A stretch of 64,000 nt of DNA from Isochrysis galbana. Its lineage: Eukaryota > Haptophyta > Isochrysidales > Isochrysidaceae. Shown here piece by piece: positions 42,200 through 52,456 of this stretch. The stretch covers positions 981,511-1,045,510 of the forward strand of contig CM030931.1 of the NCBI GenBank assembly GCA_018136815.1, given 5' to 3'. Position numbers and translations under genes: made by a program. How positions within the stretch are numbered: the first letter of the stretch is position 1; each line of letters begins with the position of its first letter. The notes below the pieces were generated by a model. It was not told the DNA's origin. It saw only the letters and a list, made by a program, of their open reading frames with translations, and did no database searches.

Positions 42200-43806
42200 A
42201 TGAGTAAGGCCAGTGGCGCAGCTCCTGCGAAACGTCGTGCTCCTGTGAGTCAGAGTTCTTTTGAGGAAGACCCCCTCGGCGACCCGACGACGGCTGAGAG
42301 CGCCAGCTCTCTTGTCCAGCTCTGCAGGAACGCAGCAAGAGGGCCTCACTCGACGAGCGACCTCATGTCTTCTGAGGATGGGGAGGAGGAGGAGGGCGAG
42401 GAAGCCGTGAAAGCCGTCACAGTGGTTGAGCTCACCGCAAATGGGGAGCCGCGAAGGCGAAAGAAGGCACGCACGCGTCAAAACTTCAGCTGGCGACAGG
42501 TTTCTGTGCTGGAACAGGTCTTCGAAATTGATCCCCTGCCATCGCCAGCGCTTCGATTTGAGCTGGCGACGAAACTCAATCTGAGCCCTCGCTGTGTGCA
42601 AGTTTGGTTTCAAAACCGGCGGCAAAAGTGGAAAGCTGCCTTTCATGCATCAGGACAAGAAGTGCCCCAGCTGAAGCATGTCCAGCGTCGCCAGGTGCAA
42701 AATGTGGATGCCTTGATCAACAATCTCTCTGTGAACACGTCCAACTTTCCACTTCGACCTACTCTTGCCGGCGCGCCTGAGACACCCAGTGTTCCAATTG
42801 AATCTTCCAACCATGTCAATGCAACGGGGCAATCGTCTGTCATTGCAGCGGCTGCGATGCCCCAAGCTCCAAGTGGGATGCCAGTCATGTTAAGGTCTGC
42901 GGGGAGTCGGATGGCGGGTGGGAATGCAGACTGGAATCAGATGCATCGTCTGGTACACGACTTACGTTCTCAAGGCGCAATGGCCAAGCATCAAGAGGCA
43001 CATGTTCAATCACAACTCGCGATGTTGGAGCATTTGCAAAAGCAGCAGCTTCTTCTCATGGTATGTGCCTTGCTGCTTGTCTTGCACCATGTGATTTCTC
43101 GAGCATGGCAAGCCCTTTTCGTTGCGCTGTACCGCTGCTCATCGTTGCCTATGCTCTTTTGCCGCAGAATGGCGGGAATCCTAACGAAGCTATGTGGCGC
43201 GAGCGCGGGGCTGCATTCGCATCGCAAGGTGGTCAGGTCGTGCCACCACTTTCTTGCTCGCACTCTGACATGCCATATGGGACAGGCCCAATGGTGGATG
43301 CGAATGCACGAGGTGTGTGAGCTGGCCCGAGGCCTGGGGCACGCATCACAATGATAGAACTGGAAACCAAATTTGCCACCTGCCCTATGATATGTTTTAC
43401 ACCAGCACGTATCCGTGTGAAATCAGGTCTTTACTTCCCGTTCCAGCCACAAACCTCTAGCACGATGTTCGGGTCAATGGGGATCATGCCGCCCGGAAGT
43501 CAGATGCTCAATAGCAAGCTCCCGCTGCCAGCTGTCAGCTCTATGACCCTGAACGGAAGCCCGTTGAGTATGCACGGAACTTCTATGGGCACGCCTGGAA
43601 CTGGAACTCCTATGGGCATGCCTGGAACCGGAACTCCTATGGGCATGCCTGGAACCGGAACTCCTATGGGCATGCCTGGAACCGGAACTCCTATGGGCAT
43701 GCCTGGAACCGTAACTCCTATGGGCATGACTGGAACCGGCACTCCTGTGCGCATGCCTGGAAGCTCCATGAGCATACCAGGATATCCCACACGATGGAAT
43801 GGCTAG
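42200..43806 (+). CDS. Homeodomain transcription factor
   Basis: Exons: 42200-43060, 43168-43312, 43427-43806 (461 residues); phases 0 and 1. The start CCACCATGAG was chosen over in-frame ATG 42089 because the upstream part is low complexity. After an acidic stretch and 'RRRKKARTRQNF', the homeodomain spans about residues 80-140, with helix 3 'VQVWFQNRRQKWK' intact. The third exon encodes a tandem 9-residue repeat 'GTPMGMPGT' (27-bp DNA units, about five copies). The rest is Gln/Met-rich and may be an activation region. The homeodomain class is not assigned. Confidence 0.9.
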
Positions 43807-44340
43807 TCCTTCCCCGTCGCATTCGAGAAGCGAATTTTTCCGACCTCAAGCAGATGCTTTGAACCCACAAGTAATGTGGATGATCCTCATGTGCACGCGG
43901 CACTCGGCCCCATTTGCACGAAATTGAAATGGCAAGGTTGCAGCTACAACTGCCGTGGCTAGCCTAATTCTCTTATCTTTCGGGTGTTATCCTAAGGTTG
44001 GAGCTGATAGAAATCAGACCGATTCGGTTCGCTTCAAGGATGACCTTTTCGCCTCCAGTGGTACGATGTAGTTGCGCGAGTACGTGTCGCGATGACATGG
44101 GTGTGATCACGAGCTATGGAAAGTGAGAGCGTTCATGCGTGAGTGTAAGTGTCGTCGTTTGGCCTTTGGCCCTTGCTAGCACACAATAGTGTTACGATAA
44201 CGAGCTCCGACTACTTCGGCCCTGAATTGAACCGTGTCGCGGGTAGGTAGGTCGGTCACATAGCGGCTTTCAACTAGCGCTAATAATAAAGGTGGGCCCC
44301 TGGAGCTGGAGGGCTGGCCCATTTTCGCCCGTGGTAGTGG
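43807..44340. other. 3' flank of the homeodomain gene
   Basis: No open frame with recognisable content and no repeat is seen in this stretch. Confidence 0.3.
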
Positions 44341-44600
44341 CAGAGCGGTCAAACAGTGATTTATAACTACTAACATATGGAGGGGGCTGCATTTTTGTCC
44401 GTCCTCCAAAGCCCAAGGACAAACTCCTGGGGGGCTCAACGCTGCCGCCGCCACGAAAAAATCCCAAGGAATCAACTGTGGCACGAGCATTGGAGTGGCC
44501 CATAGGGCCTGAGGGCAATGAGGAAGGAGGCATGCCGGCGGCAGGCGCGGCTGAGGGGACGACTTCGGAGATGCTGACGGGCTGAAGCCCGTCAGCAGAG
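44341..44600 (+). repeat. Family G left end plus 93-bp shared segment
   Basis: AGCGGTCAAACAGTG at 44343 with the usual left-end continuation ('ACTACTAACATATGG', 'CTGCATTTTTG'). It leads to a 93-bp block (44489-44581) identical to 46284-46376. Confidence 0.6.
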
Positions 44601-45448
44601 GAAGGCGGGCAAGCGGGCTTGGGCGAGGGCGAGGACGGCGGCGAGAGCGACATCGAGCGAGCGGCGAGAGGCGAGGGTGAGTGGGTGAGTGAGAGGAGGG
44701 CTGTGATGGCAGGGGCTGGCGAGGAGAGGGAGAGGCGAGGCTGTAGGGTATGAGTGTTACGAGAGCGAGAGCGACGAGAGCGAGAGCGACGGATGACGAC
44801 TGACGATAGGACAACGGACAGAGACACCTAGGAAAACACTCCGACACTTGCCCCACGACTTTCTCACGTAACGCCTAAAATCAAACCCAAACACTCCGGC
44901 CAGACGACGACGGACGACGATCAGAAGGCGATCTGTCGGCGATCCCGTCTGGAAGGGGAATCGCACCATAACGGAAACGAGGGGCAATCCTGCCGCACAG
45001 GATTCCAAAAGACTTACCGAATAAGACAAGAGAGATGCGGTGTGCCTAAGGGGGAGATGCGAAGAGATTGCAAATTAAACCTGATTGCAATCACTGAAGT
45101 AGATAGAGAAACGCGGAGAAGATAGCGAATTAAACCTATTGACGAGGCGTCTAGGAGGAAGAAGGGTGGGGAAACTTCCCTTCTCTTCGAGGGAAAGAGA
45201 GAGGGCGCTCCACTACCCAGGATCCCATGCGTCCAAGCGAAGCTTTTGACCGAGAACAAGAGAAAGCAGAGAATTATAACGATAAATACCGAGCGACGAA
45301 GAGCGAAGAGCAGCCTAACGAGTGTCGATTCGCGAATGCGACACCCCCCTGCTAGGATCGAGCGTCCCGCGAGGAAAGAAGAGAACCTAACGGATATCGG
45401 AGAGCTGGAAAGGGGGCAGGGCAGGCATGATGCCCGACTCTGCAGAGG
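44601..45448. other. Unassigned region with GAGCGA repeats
   Basis: Short (GCGAGAGCGAC)-like repeats lie at 44755-44790. Frames on the minus strand are Ser/Pro/Arg-rich. No gene is supported. Confidence 0.3.
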
Positions 45449-45467
45449 TGGGGTTGACCCCCATTGA

Positions 45468-46219
45468 TAAATAAACCTTTTAATAGTCTCACCGCACACG
45501 CGGCCGTGGACCCTCTACTTTCTACTCACGTAGGAAACCTTTCTACACCCCCACTTCCCCGGCCCTTCTCCCCCCGCCATAAGGCGACTCCCCCCGTGCA
45601 CTACTAGGGGGATTGGGGTGAAGGGCTTAGATATGGTCCGGTGGCCCGCGCCCCCCCCCGGTGATCATTCCCCCCCTTCCTCCTGTGTCTCCGAGTGGGC
45701 GGCGGTCTCAGCCCCGACTTATCCTGTAAACAGGTGCGGGACTTACCTATTTTTCGGTGAGCGGAGCTCTCGCTCCGCCCACCCCCTTCTCCGCGCTCTC
45801 TCTCCCCTCTCCTGCAGGCACGCGCGATGGCGCGCCTGCGGCAGGCCTGCAGCTGCCCCTGGCGACCCCTGGAGGCTCCTGGAGGCCAGCTCTGGGGGCA
45901 GAGGAGGCTGGGACTGGGCCCTGGCCTCCGCTGCCTCTCCCTCGCTGGCGCTCCCGAGCCTCTGGGGCCCCCAATCTGCACCTGTCTGCCTGTCGACCAG
46001 GGGGGGAGGGGGGGTTGGAGCGATGTGCTTGTCACGAGGGGCCAGGATGGGCGAATGGGGCGAGCCTGTGGGGAAGGGAGTGGGTCAGTGGGGCAGTGGC
46101 CTCCTGGCAAGCCATCAGGCGTGCCAGGAGGATGGGTGGTTCCTCCCCCATGGCAGGGGAGGAGTGGAGAGAGGGGGGGGCTCGTGCCCCCCCATGGGTC
46201 AACCAAGTATAAACTTAGT
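45468..46219 (-). mobile_element. Family E retroposon, full length, with 19-bp target duplication
   Basis: 752 bp between direct repeats TGGGGTTGACCCCCATTGA (45449-45467 and 46220-46238). Read leftward it starts ACTAAGTTTATACTTGGTTG (hairpin 46205-46216), then CCCATGG. It ends '..GACTATTAAAAGGTTTATT', close to the LINE-A tail 'GAGATTATTAAGAAGTTTT'. It has no RT. The shared 3' tail suggests LINE-A machinery mobilises it. Confidence 0.8.
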
Positions 46220-46238
46220 TGGGGTTGACCCCCATTGA

Positions 46239-46460
46239 GACGTCCAGCGCGGGACGCACCGGAAAAGATTCTACACCTGACGAATTGGAGTGGCCCATAG
46301 GGCCTGAGGGCAATGAGGAAGGAGGCATGCCGGCGGCAGGCGCGGCTGAGGGGACGACTTCGGAGATGCTGACGGGGTGTATATCGGCTGCGGCGGCTGA
46401 GTAATATGTCGGGCGAGGGCTAATATGTCGACCCGAAGAAAACGCGCCGCGTACCGCCCC
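46239..46460 (+). repeat. Second copy of the 93-bp segment and flanks
   Basis: 46284-46376 is identical to 44489-44581. The flanks differ between the copies. Confidence 0.65.
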
Positions 46461-46654
46461 AGTGGGTGGGGGACGAATCTCGGCGGCTTCCGACGACCCG
46501 CCGCAAAACACGTGGATTCCGCACAGCCCCCCCTCGGGCGGCGCGCGACGTATTAGCGCGGAACCGAAGATGACACCGAAAAACACCACTCGAGACTTCG
46601 ACCGGGGGCCACGCCCTCGACCGGAAAAAACGTGGTTCGACGACACAACTCGTA

Positions 46655-46890
46655 CTACATGGCGCGTCTACTACACAACTCGCCGCGACACACACGGCGC
46701 GTCTACTACACAACTCACCACGGGCGTACTCCACACCGCGTCTACTACACAACTCGCCACGAAACACCGAGGCGTACTCCAGCGGCCTGCTGCGACACCC
46801 CAAGTGCGCCCCTGGGAGCACAAAAAAGGTGGGAAACAACGGCGCGCCACGAAACAACAGCGCGTCTACTACACAACTCGCCGCGAGGCG
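46655..46890 (+). repeat. GCGCGTCTACTACACAACTC repeats
   Basis: The 20-bp phrase occurs at about 46662, 46697, 46738 and 46861 with variable spacers ('GCCGCG', 'ACCACG'). Confidence 0.75.
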
Positions 46891-46893
46891 TAC

Positions 46894-47802
46894 TCAAGGC
46901 GCGCGCTGCGCAATACGCAATGCGCGCTGCGCCCGAACAACTCCTCTTTGCACAACACCTCTCGACATAGCGTCCGCTTGAGCGTCGGACGCATGGTCCT
47001 CCATCACACGCGAGGCATCCGTGGAGGTCTCGATCGCGGCCTCCGCGGAGGTCGGCTCGGCTGCGGTCTCCGCGGAATCCTCGAGCTGAGTCAGTTCCTC
47101 CAGCTGCGTGGCCACCTCCAACCCCTCCTGAGCGGGTGCGTCGGACGTCTCCTCTTCCTTTTCCTCCGTCTTCTCCTCACCCTCCTTTTCGTTCGCCTTG
47201 GCAGGAGCGGGCGCCTCGGCGGTCTCGGCCTCCTCGGCGGTCTCGCCCTTCTCCTCCTCCTCGAGCTGAGTGGCCTCTTCCAGCTGCGTGGCCTCTTCGA
47301 ACCGAGTGAAGACTTCTCCGACTGGTGCGTCGGACGCAGCCGTCTTCTCATTCTCCGCCTTCTCCGCCTTCTCGTCCTCTTCCTCGGCTTCCTTCTCATC
47401 GGCGAGAGCGAGCGCGTGGGCGGTCTCGACCTTCTCCATCGACTCGGCTGGCTCCTCGACATCCGCAACCCGCGCGATGGGAACAAGAAGACCTGGAGCG
47501 TCCGACGCACAGTCCTCGTTCTCCTCTTCTCCTCCCACAGGCCCGGAGTCCTCGTCGGTGGTGGTGGTGGTGGCCTCATCGGTCGGGGAAAGGGCCTCCT
47601 CCTCGGCATAAGGAACGCGAACAGGATCCGCCTCCTCCGCCGCGCCCTTGGAGCAGGAAGAGGAACGAGTCGTGCGAGCAGCGCTTGCGCTCGGCGTCCA
47701 GTCGACAGGTGGCCGTGTCGAGCGAGTCGAACGAAACCAGCGAGCAGGAGCACGAGAGGAGAGGACGGAGGACCGTACCGATGCGCGCCGAGTCGCCACC
47801 AT
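46894..47802 (-). CDS. Acidic low-complexity protein with SDAP and ATQLEE repeats (hypothetical)
   Basis: The minus-strand frame is 302 codons. The first about 60 residues are Arg/Ser/Thr-rich; the rest is very rich in Glu, Ala and Thr. The phrase 'ASDAP' or a variant recurs about four times and 'ATQLEE' three times, so the protein is built of degenerate repeats. The antisense frame is also open, as expected from (GAG)-rich DNA, so composition alone could explain the frame length. No domain is recognised. The ATG context is unremarkable. Confidence 0.4.
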   Translation of the reverse strand: MVATRRASVRSSVLSSRAPARWFRSTRSTRPPVDWTPSASAARTTRSSSCSKGAAEEADPVRVPYAEEEALSPTDEATTTTTDEDSGPVGGEEENEDCASDAPGLLVPIARVADVEEPAESMEKVETAHALALADEKEAEEEDEKAEKAENEKTAASDAPVGEVFTRFEEATQLEEATQLEEEEKGETAEEAETAEAPAPAKANEKEGEEKTEEKEEETSDAPAQEGLEVATQLEELTQLEDSAETAAEPTSAEAAIETSTDASRVMEDHASDAQADAMSRGVVQRGVVRAQRALRIAQRAP

Positions 47803-48103
47803 CGTGAGGAAGACGAGGGCGAGGAGAGAGCTGGAGGGTGAGCGAGGAGGAGGAGGGAGGGAGGCAGTAGGAGCCGTCTCTCTCTGGTAGGTCGATGAGA
47901 GGGGGAGGAGGGGACCCGGGGGAGGGGGCCCGGGGGGAGGGGAGAGACCCCAAGACCTATCGATTGTTTACGTTAGTGTTTTCGCAATATACGGTAATAT
48001 TTTCCCCGGTCCCAGGGGTGCCCCCGCGGTTCCCGACCGCCTCTGCGTCCAGAGTCCCCCGCGGAAAGAGTGAACGCACGGCGTGCACCTTCCTGGAAGT
48101 TGC

Positions 48104-48420
48104 TATGCGCACGCACGGCGCCCCGCGGGGGGGGGGGAGCCGATGTGCATACGCACGGCGTGCACAATGATTGCAAGCAATCACACGTGCTGCGCAAACG
48201 AAACATCTCGTATATGGCTACTTTACGTTAATGTGGGCCTTAGGGAAAAAAGTTTCTATGCGCACGCACGGCGCCCTCGCGAGGGGGGAAGTCGATGCGC
48301 ATACGCACGGCGTGCACAATGATTGCAAGTAATCACATGTGCTGCGTAAACGAAACATCTCGTATACGGCGACTTTACGTTAATGTGGGCCTTAGAGGAA
48401 AAAGTTTCTATGCACATCTC
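48104..48420 (+). repeat. 153-bp tandem repeat, two copies plus a partial
   Basis: Units begin TATGCGCACGCACGGCG at 48104 and 48257; a third starts at 48409 and is quickly truncated. Each unit carries 'TGCACAATGATTGCAAG' and 'CGTATA.GGC.ACTTTACGTTA'. Related inverted pieces occur at 48525-48600 and 48660-48735. Confidence 0.8.
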
Positions 48421-48894
48421 GTATACGGCGATTAGCTTTGTTTTGTACCACTGTTGTTAATAACTAAAAAGAAAACAGATATGTTGAAAAACCACCTGGT
48501 CCTCTTTTGACGGAACGCGACTTTGTGATGAGTTTGCAATCACCGCCCATGTGCACGCGCGGACGCCGTGCGTGCGCATGCCAACTTTTTTCTCTGCGGT
48601 TCCTCTGTGTTACCCGAGACACACAATTACGTAAACATGCAATATAAGAGAGATTTCTCACGGGACGTGTGTGATGAGTTTGCAATCAGCAATCACCCAT
48701 GTGCACGCCATGCATGCGCACGGCGCGATGTGCATCGGTCCAGGGGGAGGAGGGGTTGGCCAGAGCGAGAAGCAGGCCAACGCGGGCCAGGGCACGCGTT
48801 CAGTGCTTGACCCTCAGGGAGAGTCTGGGCAGACTGGGTGAGTCCCCGCTACATGCCAAGAGGCAATGCAAGGGGGTGGATGGTTCTCGCCCTC

Positions 48895-48945
48895 CATGAG
48901 GGGAGCGTGGCGCACTCCATGACCCTATCAGCTTACTGATACTTC
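48895..48945 (-). mobile_element. LINE-A 5' end fragment
   Basis: CTATCAGCTTACTGATA (48925-48941) next to 'CTCCATGACC' matches the LINE-A 5' hairpin and start codon. The outermost pair is lost. Confidence 0.5.
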
Positions 48946-49149
48946 ACCGTCTAAGGGACTTCGACACAGACACTATACCAAGGACCAAGGGTGACGGGGG
49001 AGGGATAATACAGATGAGGGATGGTGGGGGGGTCGGCTTACTGGCACGAAATTCCCGACGCACGACAAAACCGCGGCTGCCATGCCCAATTCAAGCGCCC
49101 ATGTCACTGTGGAGTGCGGCAGTTAGCTTGAGGCTGGAGCCCAGACAAG

Positions 49150-49992
49150 GTGTGTTCATGCCCCACGTGGCGCGCGCTCCCCCGCCCCCCCGTTCCCCTT
49201 GCCTTCCAGCGCGCGCGGTCGCGCCGCGCCATGCCGAAAACTGATTCGCATCCCAGATGCGCGCCTGCGCGGCGGTGGACATCGCGACCGAGCGAGCTGG
49301 CATTTTCGACGGGCCCTTGCAGGATGGAGCGCCGTGGTGACCCGGAGTCGCTCTTGGAGCAGCTTGGCCTCGGCGGGGCCGCCGTCGCCTTGCCCCGCTT
49401 CCTCGACGCGCGCGGCATGGCGCCTCTGTGCGGCGCGGTGCTGCACCCCAACTCGAAAAGCTGGTGCGACCCCACGACCAGGCGTGTGATACCCTTCGTG
49501 GAACTGGAACGCCCGGCCATCTTTGGTGACGTGGCGACCCGCCTGGCGAAGCGTCGCGACCTGCGCGCCTGGCCGATCCAGCAGCTCGAGGTGCTCGATG
49601 GCTCGCTCCTCGAGTCCGCTCCGGGCGGACGGGCGCAGCGCCTGCACGCCGACTTCCCGCGCGCCGAGTTTGCGCGCATCGTGCGCGAGTCGGGCGGCGT
49701 GCGCCCCGGCTCGTTGCTTGTGACGCTCGCGCTGTGTGACGCGCTGCTGCTCCTCAACTGTCGGATGGGCGAAGCGGGGGTGACCGAGGTGGTGCCGCTC
49801 GCCGAGCCTGGTGACGCGCTCTGGCTTGACGGCGATGTGGTGCACGCGGGGGTCGCGTACCGCCGCGCGCACGACCGCTGCCACTTCCAGCTCTGCTTCT
49901 GCGCAGGTCACGTCATGCCAGCATCGGCCACCGGCTCCCCCCCCCCCCCCCCCCCCCCCCCCTCCCCCCTTCCCCCCCGTGCGCCTCCATGA
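49150..49992 (+). CDS. 2-oxoglutarate/Fe(II) oxygenase-like protein
   Basis: The frame runs 280 codons; ATG 49324 ('MERRGDPESLLEQLG') is a likelier start than 49150 or 49231 because the upstream part is biased. 'RLHADFP' (HxD) and, about 90 residues later, 'DGDVVHAGVAYRRAHDRCHF' (distal His followed by an Arg) fit the metal- and cosubstrate-binding pattern of the double-stranded beta-helix dioxygenases. The C-terminal end is a proline run encoded by a C-tract, then a stop 68 bp before the CPSF73 start. Strong GC bias and an open opposite strand lower certainty. An intron at 'TGCGCAG|GTCACG' is possible. Confidence 0.45.
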   Translation: MCSCPTWRALPRPPVPLAFQRARSRRAMPKTDSHPRCAPARRWTSRPSELAFSTGPCRMERRGDPESLLEQLGLGGAAVALPRFLDARGMAPLCGAVLHPNSKSWCDPTTRRVIPFVELERPAIFGDVATRLAKRRDLRAWPIQQLEVLDGSLLESAPGGRAQRLHADFPRAEFARIVRESGGVRPGSLLVTLALCDALLLLNCRMGEAGVTEVVPLAEPGDALWLDGDVVHAGVAYRRAHDRCHFQLCFCAGHVMPASATGSPPPPPPPPSPLPPRAPP

Positions 49993-50060
49993 TGCCGTGA
50001 ACACAACATGTCCCGAGTGCGCGGGTGTGGGCAGTGTAGTGTGGCAGGCTCGCTAGCCGA

Positions 50061-52456
50061 ATGTCCGATGGCACCTTTCCTACTCACACTGTGTCTGCGA
50101 CGGCGGGGGCGCAAGAGGTGCAACTAGGAGATGACGTCATGGAGATCATGCCTCTCGGTAGCGGATGTGAGGTCGGCCGCTCGGCCGTTGTCGTCAAGTT
50201 CAAGGGCCGCACTGTCATGTTCGACTGTGGCGTCCATCCAGGCCGCACAGGATTTGACGCCTTGCCCTTTTTTGACGAGATCGATCCAGCCGAGGTGGAT
50301 CTGTTGCTGGTCACGCACTTCCACATGGATCATTGCGGGGCTGTGCCATACTTCTTGCAGAAAACAACATTTGCCGGTCGTGTTTTCATGACACATCCCA
50401 CAAAGGTTTGCTGCCGCTTGCTGTCAGAGCGATCCCGGCCCACTTATGTTTGATGGCATCGACCAAGCCTGTAATTAAGCCGGCACTCTTGAGCTTTGAT
50501 TGGTGGGAATATGATCAGCAGGGTGGTCGATGCATTGAAGTCTTGCACACTCCACCCTTGCAGGCTGTCTGTAAATTGCTCTTGCACGATTCTGTCAAGG
50601 TCGGGAACGACGATGGGCGAATGTGGGACGAGGCAGATCTTGTTGCAGCGATGCAAAAGATAGAATTGGTCAACTACCACCAGGTTCTCTCACACAAAGG
50701 TGTGCGCTTCTGGTGCTACAACGCGGGACATGTTTTGGGGGCCGCCATGTTCATGATTGAGGTTGGCGGTGTTCGTGTTCTATACACGGGAGACTTCTCG
50801 CGTCAACCCGATCGTCACTTGCTCGGGGCCGAAACACCAACAGAGCCGCCGCATGTGCTAATTGTTGAGTCCACGTATGGTGTGATGGAACACGAGCCAC
50901 GAGAGCTACGTGAGTTACGTTTTACCTCGGCTGTGCACGCCATTGTAAAACGTGGCGGACGCTGTCTCATACCTGTCTTCGCTTTGGGCCGATCGCAAGA
51001 GCTTCTTCTCATTCTGGATGCGTATTGGCGCGATCACCCAGAACTGCACGGCGTCCCCATCTACTACGCTTCGGGCATCGCTAAGCGATGCATGCGCATT
51101 TACCAGACTTACATCAATATGATGAATGACCAGGTTCGCGCTGCTCATGCAGCTGGACGGAATCCGTGGGAGTTTTCATTTGTACGCAATTTGCCATCGT
51201 CCCATCAATTTGATGACTCTCAGCCAATGGTAGTGATGGCATCGCCAGGGATGCTGCAACAAGGGCTTTCTCGAGAGTTGTTCGAAACTTGGTGTGCTGA
51301 CAAGCGAAATGGCTTGGTCATGCCAGGCTACTCGGTTGTGGGCACTTTGGCCAACCACCTCTTGACAGAGCCGAAAGAAATACAGACTACATCTGGAGAT
51401 TGGGTGCCTGTGAACCTCTCAATCACCTACATTTCCTTTTCGGCACACTCGGACTTCGCACAAACTTCCGAGTTCGTCACCTCGCTAAGGCCACGCCATG
51501 TCATCCACGTTCACGGCGGGGAGGAAGAGATGAAGCGGCTCCAACGTGCTCTCGCAAAGCAATACGATCCAAAAGAAGTGGAATTTCTCACGCCCCAAAA
51601 TTGTCAAGCCGTCCACCTCCGCTTCCCCGGCGATAAGATAGCACGCGTGATTGGGTCACTTGCAGAAGATGCGCCGACCCATGGGACACCGGTTTCGGCA
51701 ATGCTTGTGCTCAAGGAGAACAAATATACTCTACTTGACGCTGCTGATCTTCATACCGCTACGCCATTGGCAAGTACTACTGTAGTGCTGCGGCCGCGCT
51801 TCCGATTCCGGCGCACTGCTGACGAATTGTTGGCGTCAGTCGGACGGATTTTTGTGGTAGAACCTAAGTCCGTGAAGAACACACCAACAAGTAGCGGAGA
51901 GGCCTCGTTAGAAGCTTTCGATCCTACTAGGCCGCCGACCTCACGATGGCGAGTTCACAACTTGGTGACCATCGAACACTCACCTTCTCTTGGCGTGGTA
52001 ACTCTTGAATGGGTCGCCGATCCTCTTTCCGATACTATTGCCGACGCAATTTCGGCTCTGCTCCTCCAATTGCAAGCAAATGAGATTTCGCCGAGTGCTA
52101 GCGCTCTTGTAAAGCACCAATTGTGTGAATCTACTCTCGTCGGAGGAACCAAAAGTGAGGACTGCGAAACTGGCTTGCCGATTGGAGAGCTGGATTTCAC
52201 ATTGCGGATTCTTGCAGATCAGTTCGGAACTGTGGAGAAATTGCCTAGGGTTGAAGCGCACGTCGAGGAGCAGCTAGGTCTGGAGGAGAAGCCAAAAGCC
52301 CATGGCTGGAAAGTGAATGTGGCTGGTCACCCAGTTCTACTGTACGGCACTTCTCTACCTTTTGAAGAAATCGAATGCGATAGTGAATATGCATTGCTGC
52401 GGATTCGGGACGTTCTCTCCCGCGCGCAACGTGCATATCGGCCCGTCGACAAATGA
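50061..52456 (+). CDS. CPSF3: Cleavage and polyadenylation specificity factor 73 kDa subunit (3' endonuclease)
   Basis: CPSF73 is the metallo-beta-lactamase endonuclease that cuts pre-mRNA at poly(A) sites. Exons: 50061-50405 and 50564-52456 (745 residues), one phase-0 intron of 158 nt. Zinc motif 'HFHMDHCG' is in exon 1. In exon 2 follow '[17 protein letters not shown]', '[13 protein letters not shown]', 'LIVESTYG', the beta-CASP part with '[19 protein letters not shown]', '[17 protein letters not shown]' and '[15 protein letters not shown]', plus motif 'HVHGGEEEM'. The C-terminal about 250 residues are less conserved, as in orthologues. All catalytic His/Asp motifs look intact. Confidence 0.97.

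Noticed and set aside
46462-47841. 459-codon plus-strand frame
   Set aside because: It is the antisense of the acidic repeat ORF and crosses the GCGCGTCTACTACAC repeats; Leu/Gly/Arg bias reflects reverse-strand GAG codons.
49156-50004. 282-codon minus-strand frame antisense to the oxygenase-like ORF
   Set aside because: The plus strand carries HxD and distal His motifs in order; the minus frame is His/Arg/Ala-rich without motifs.
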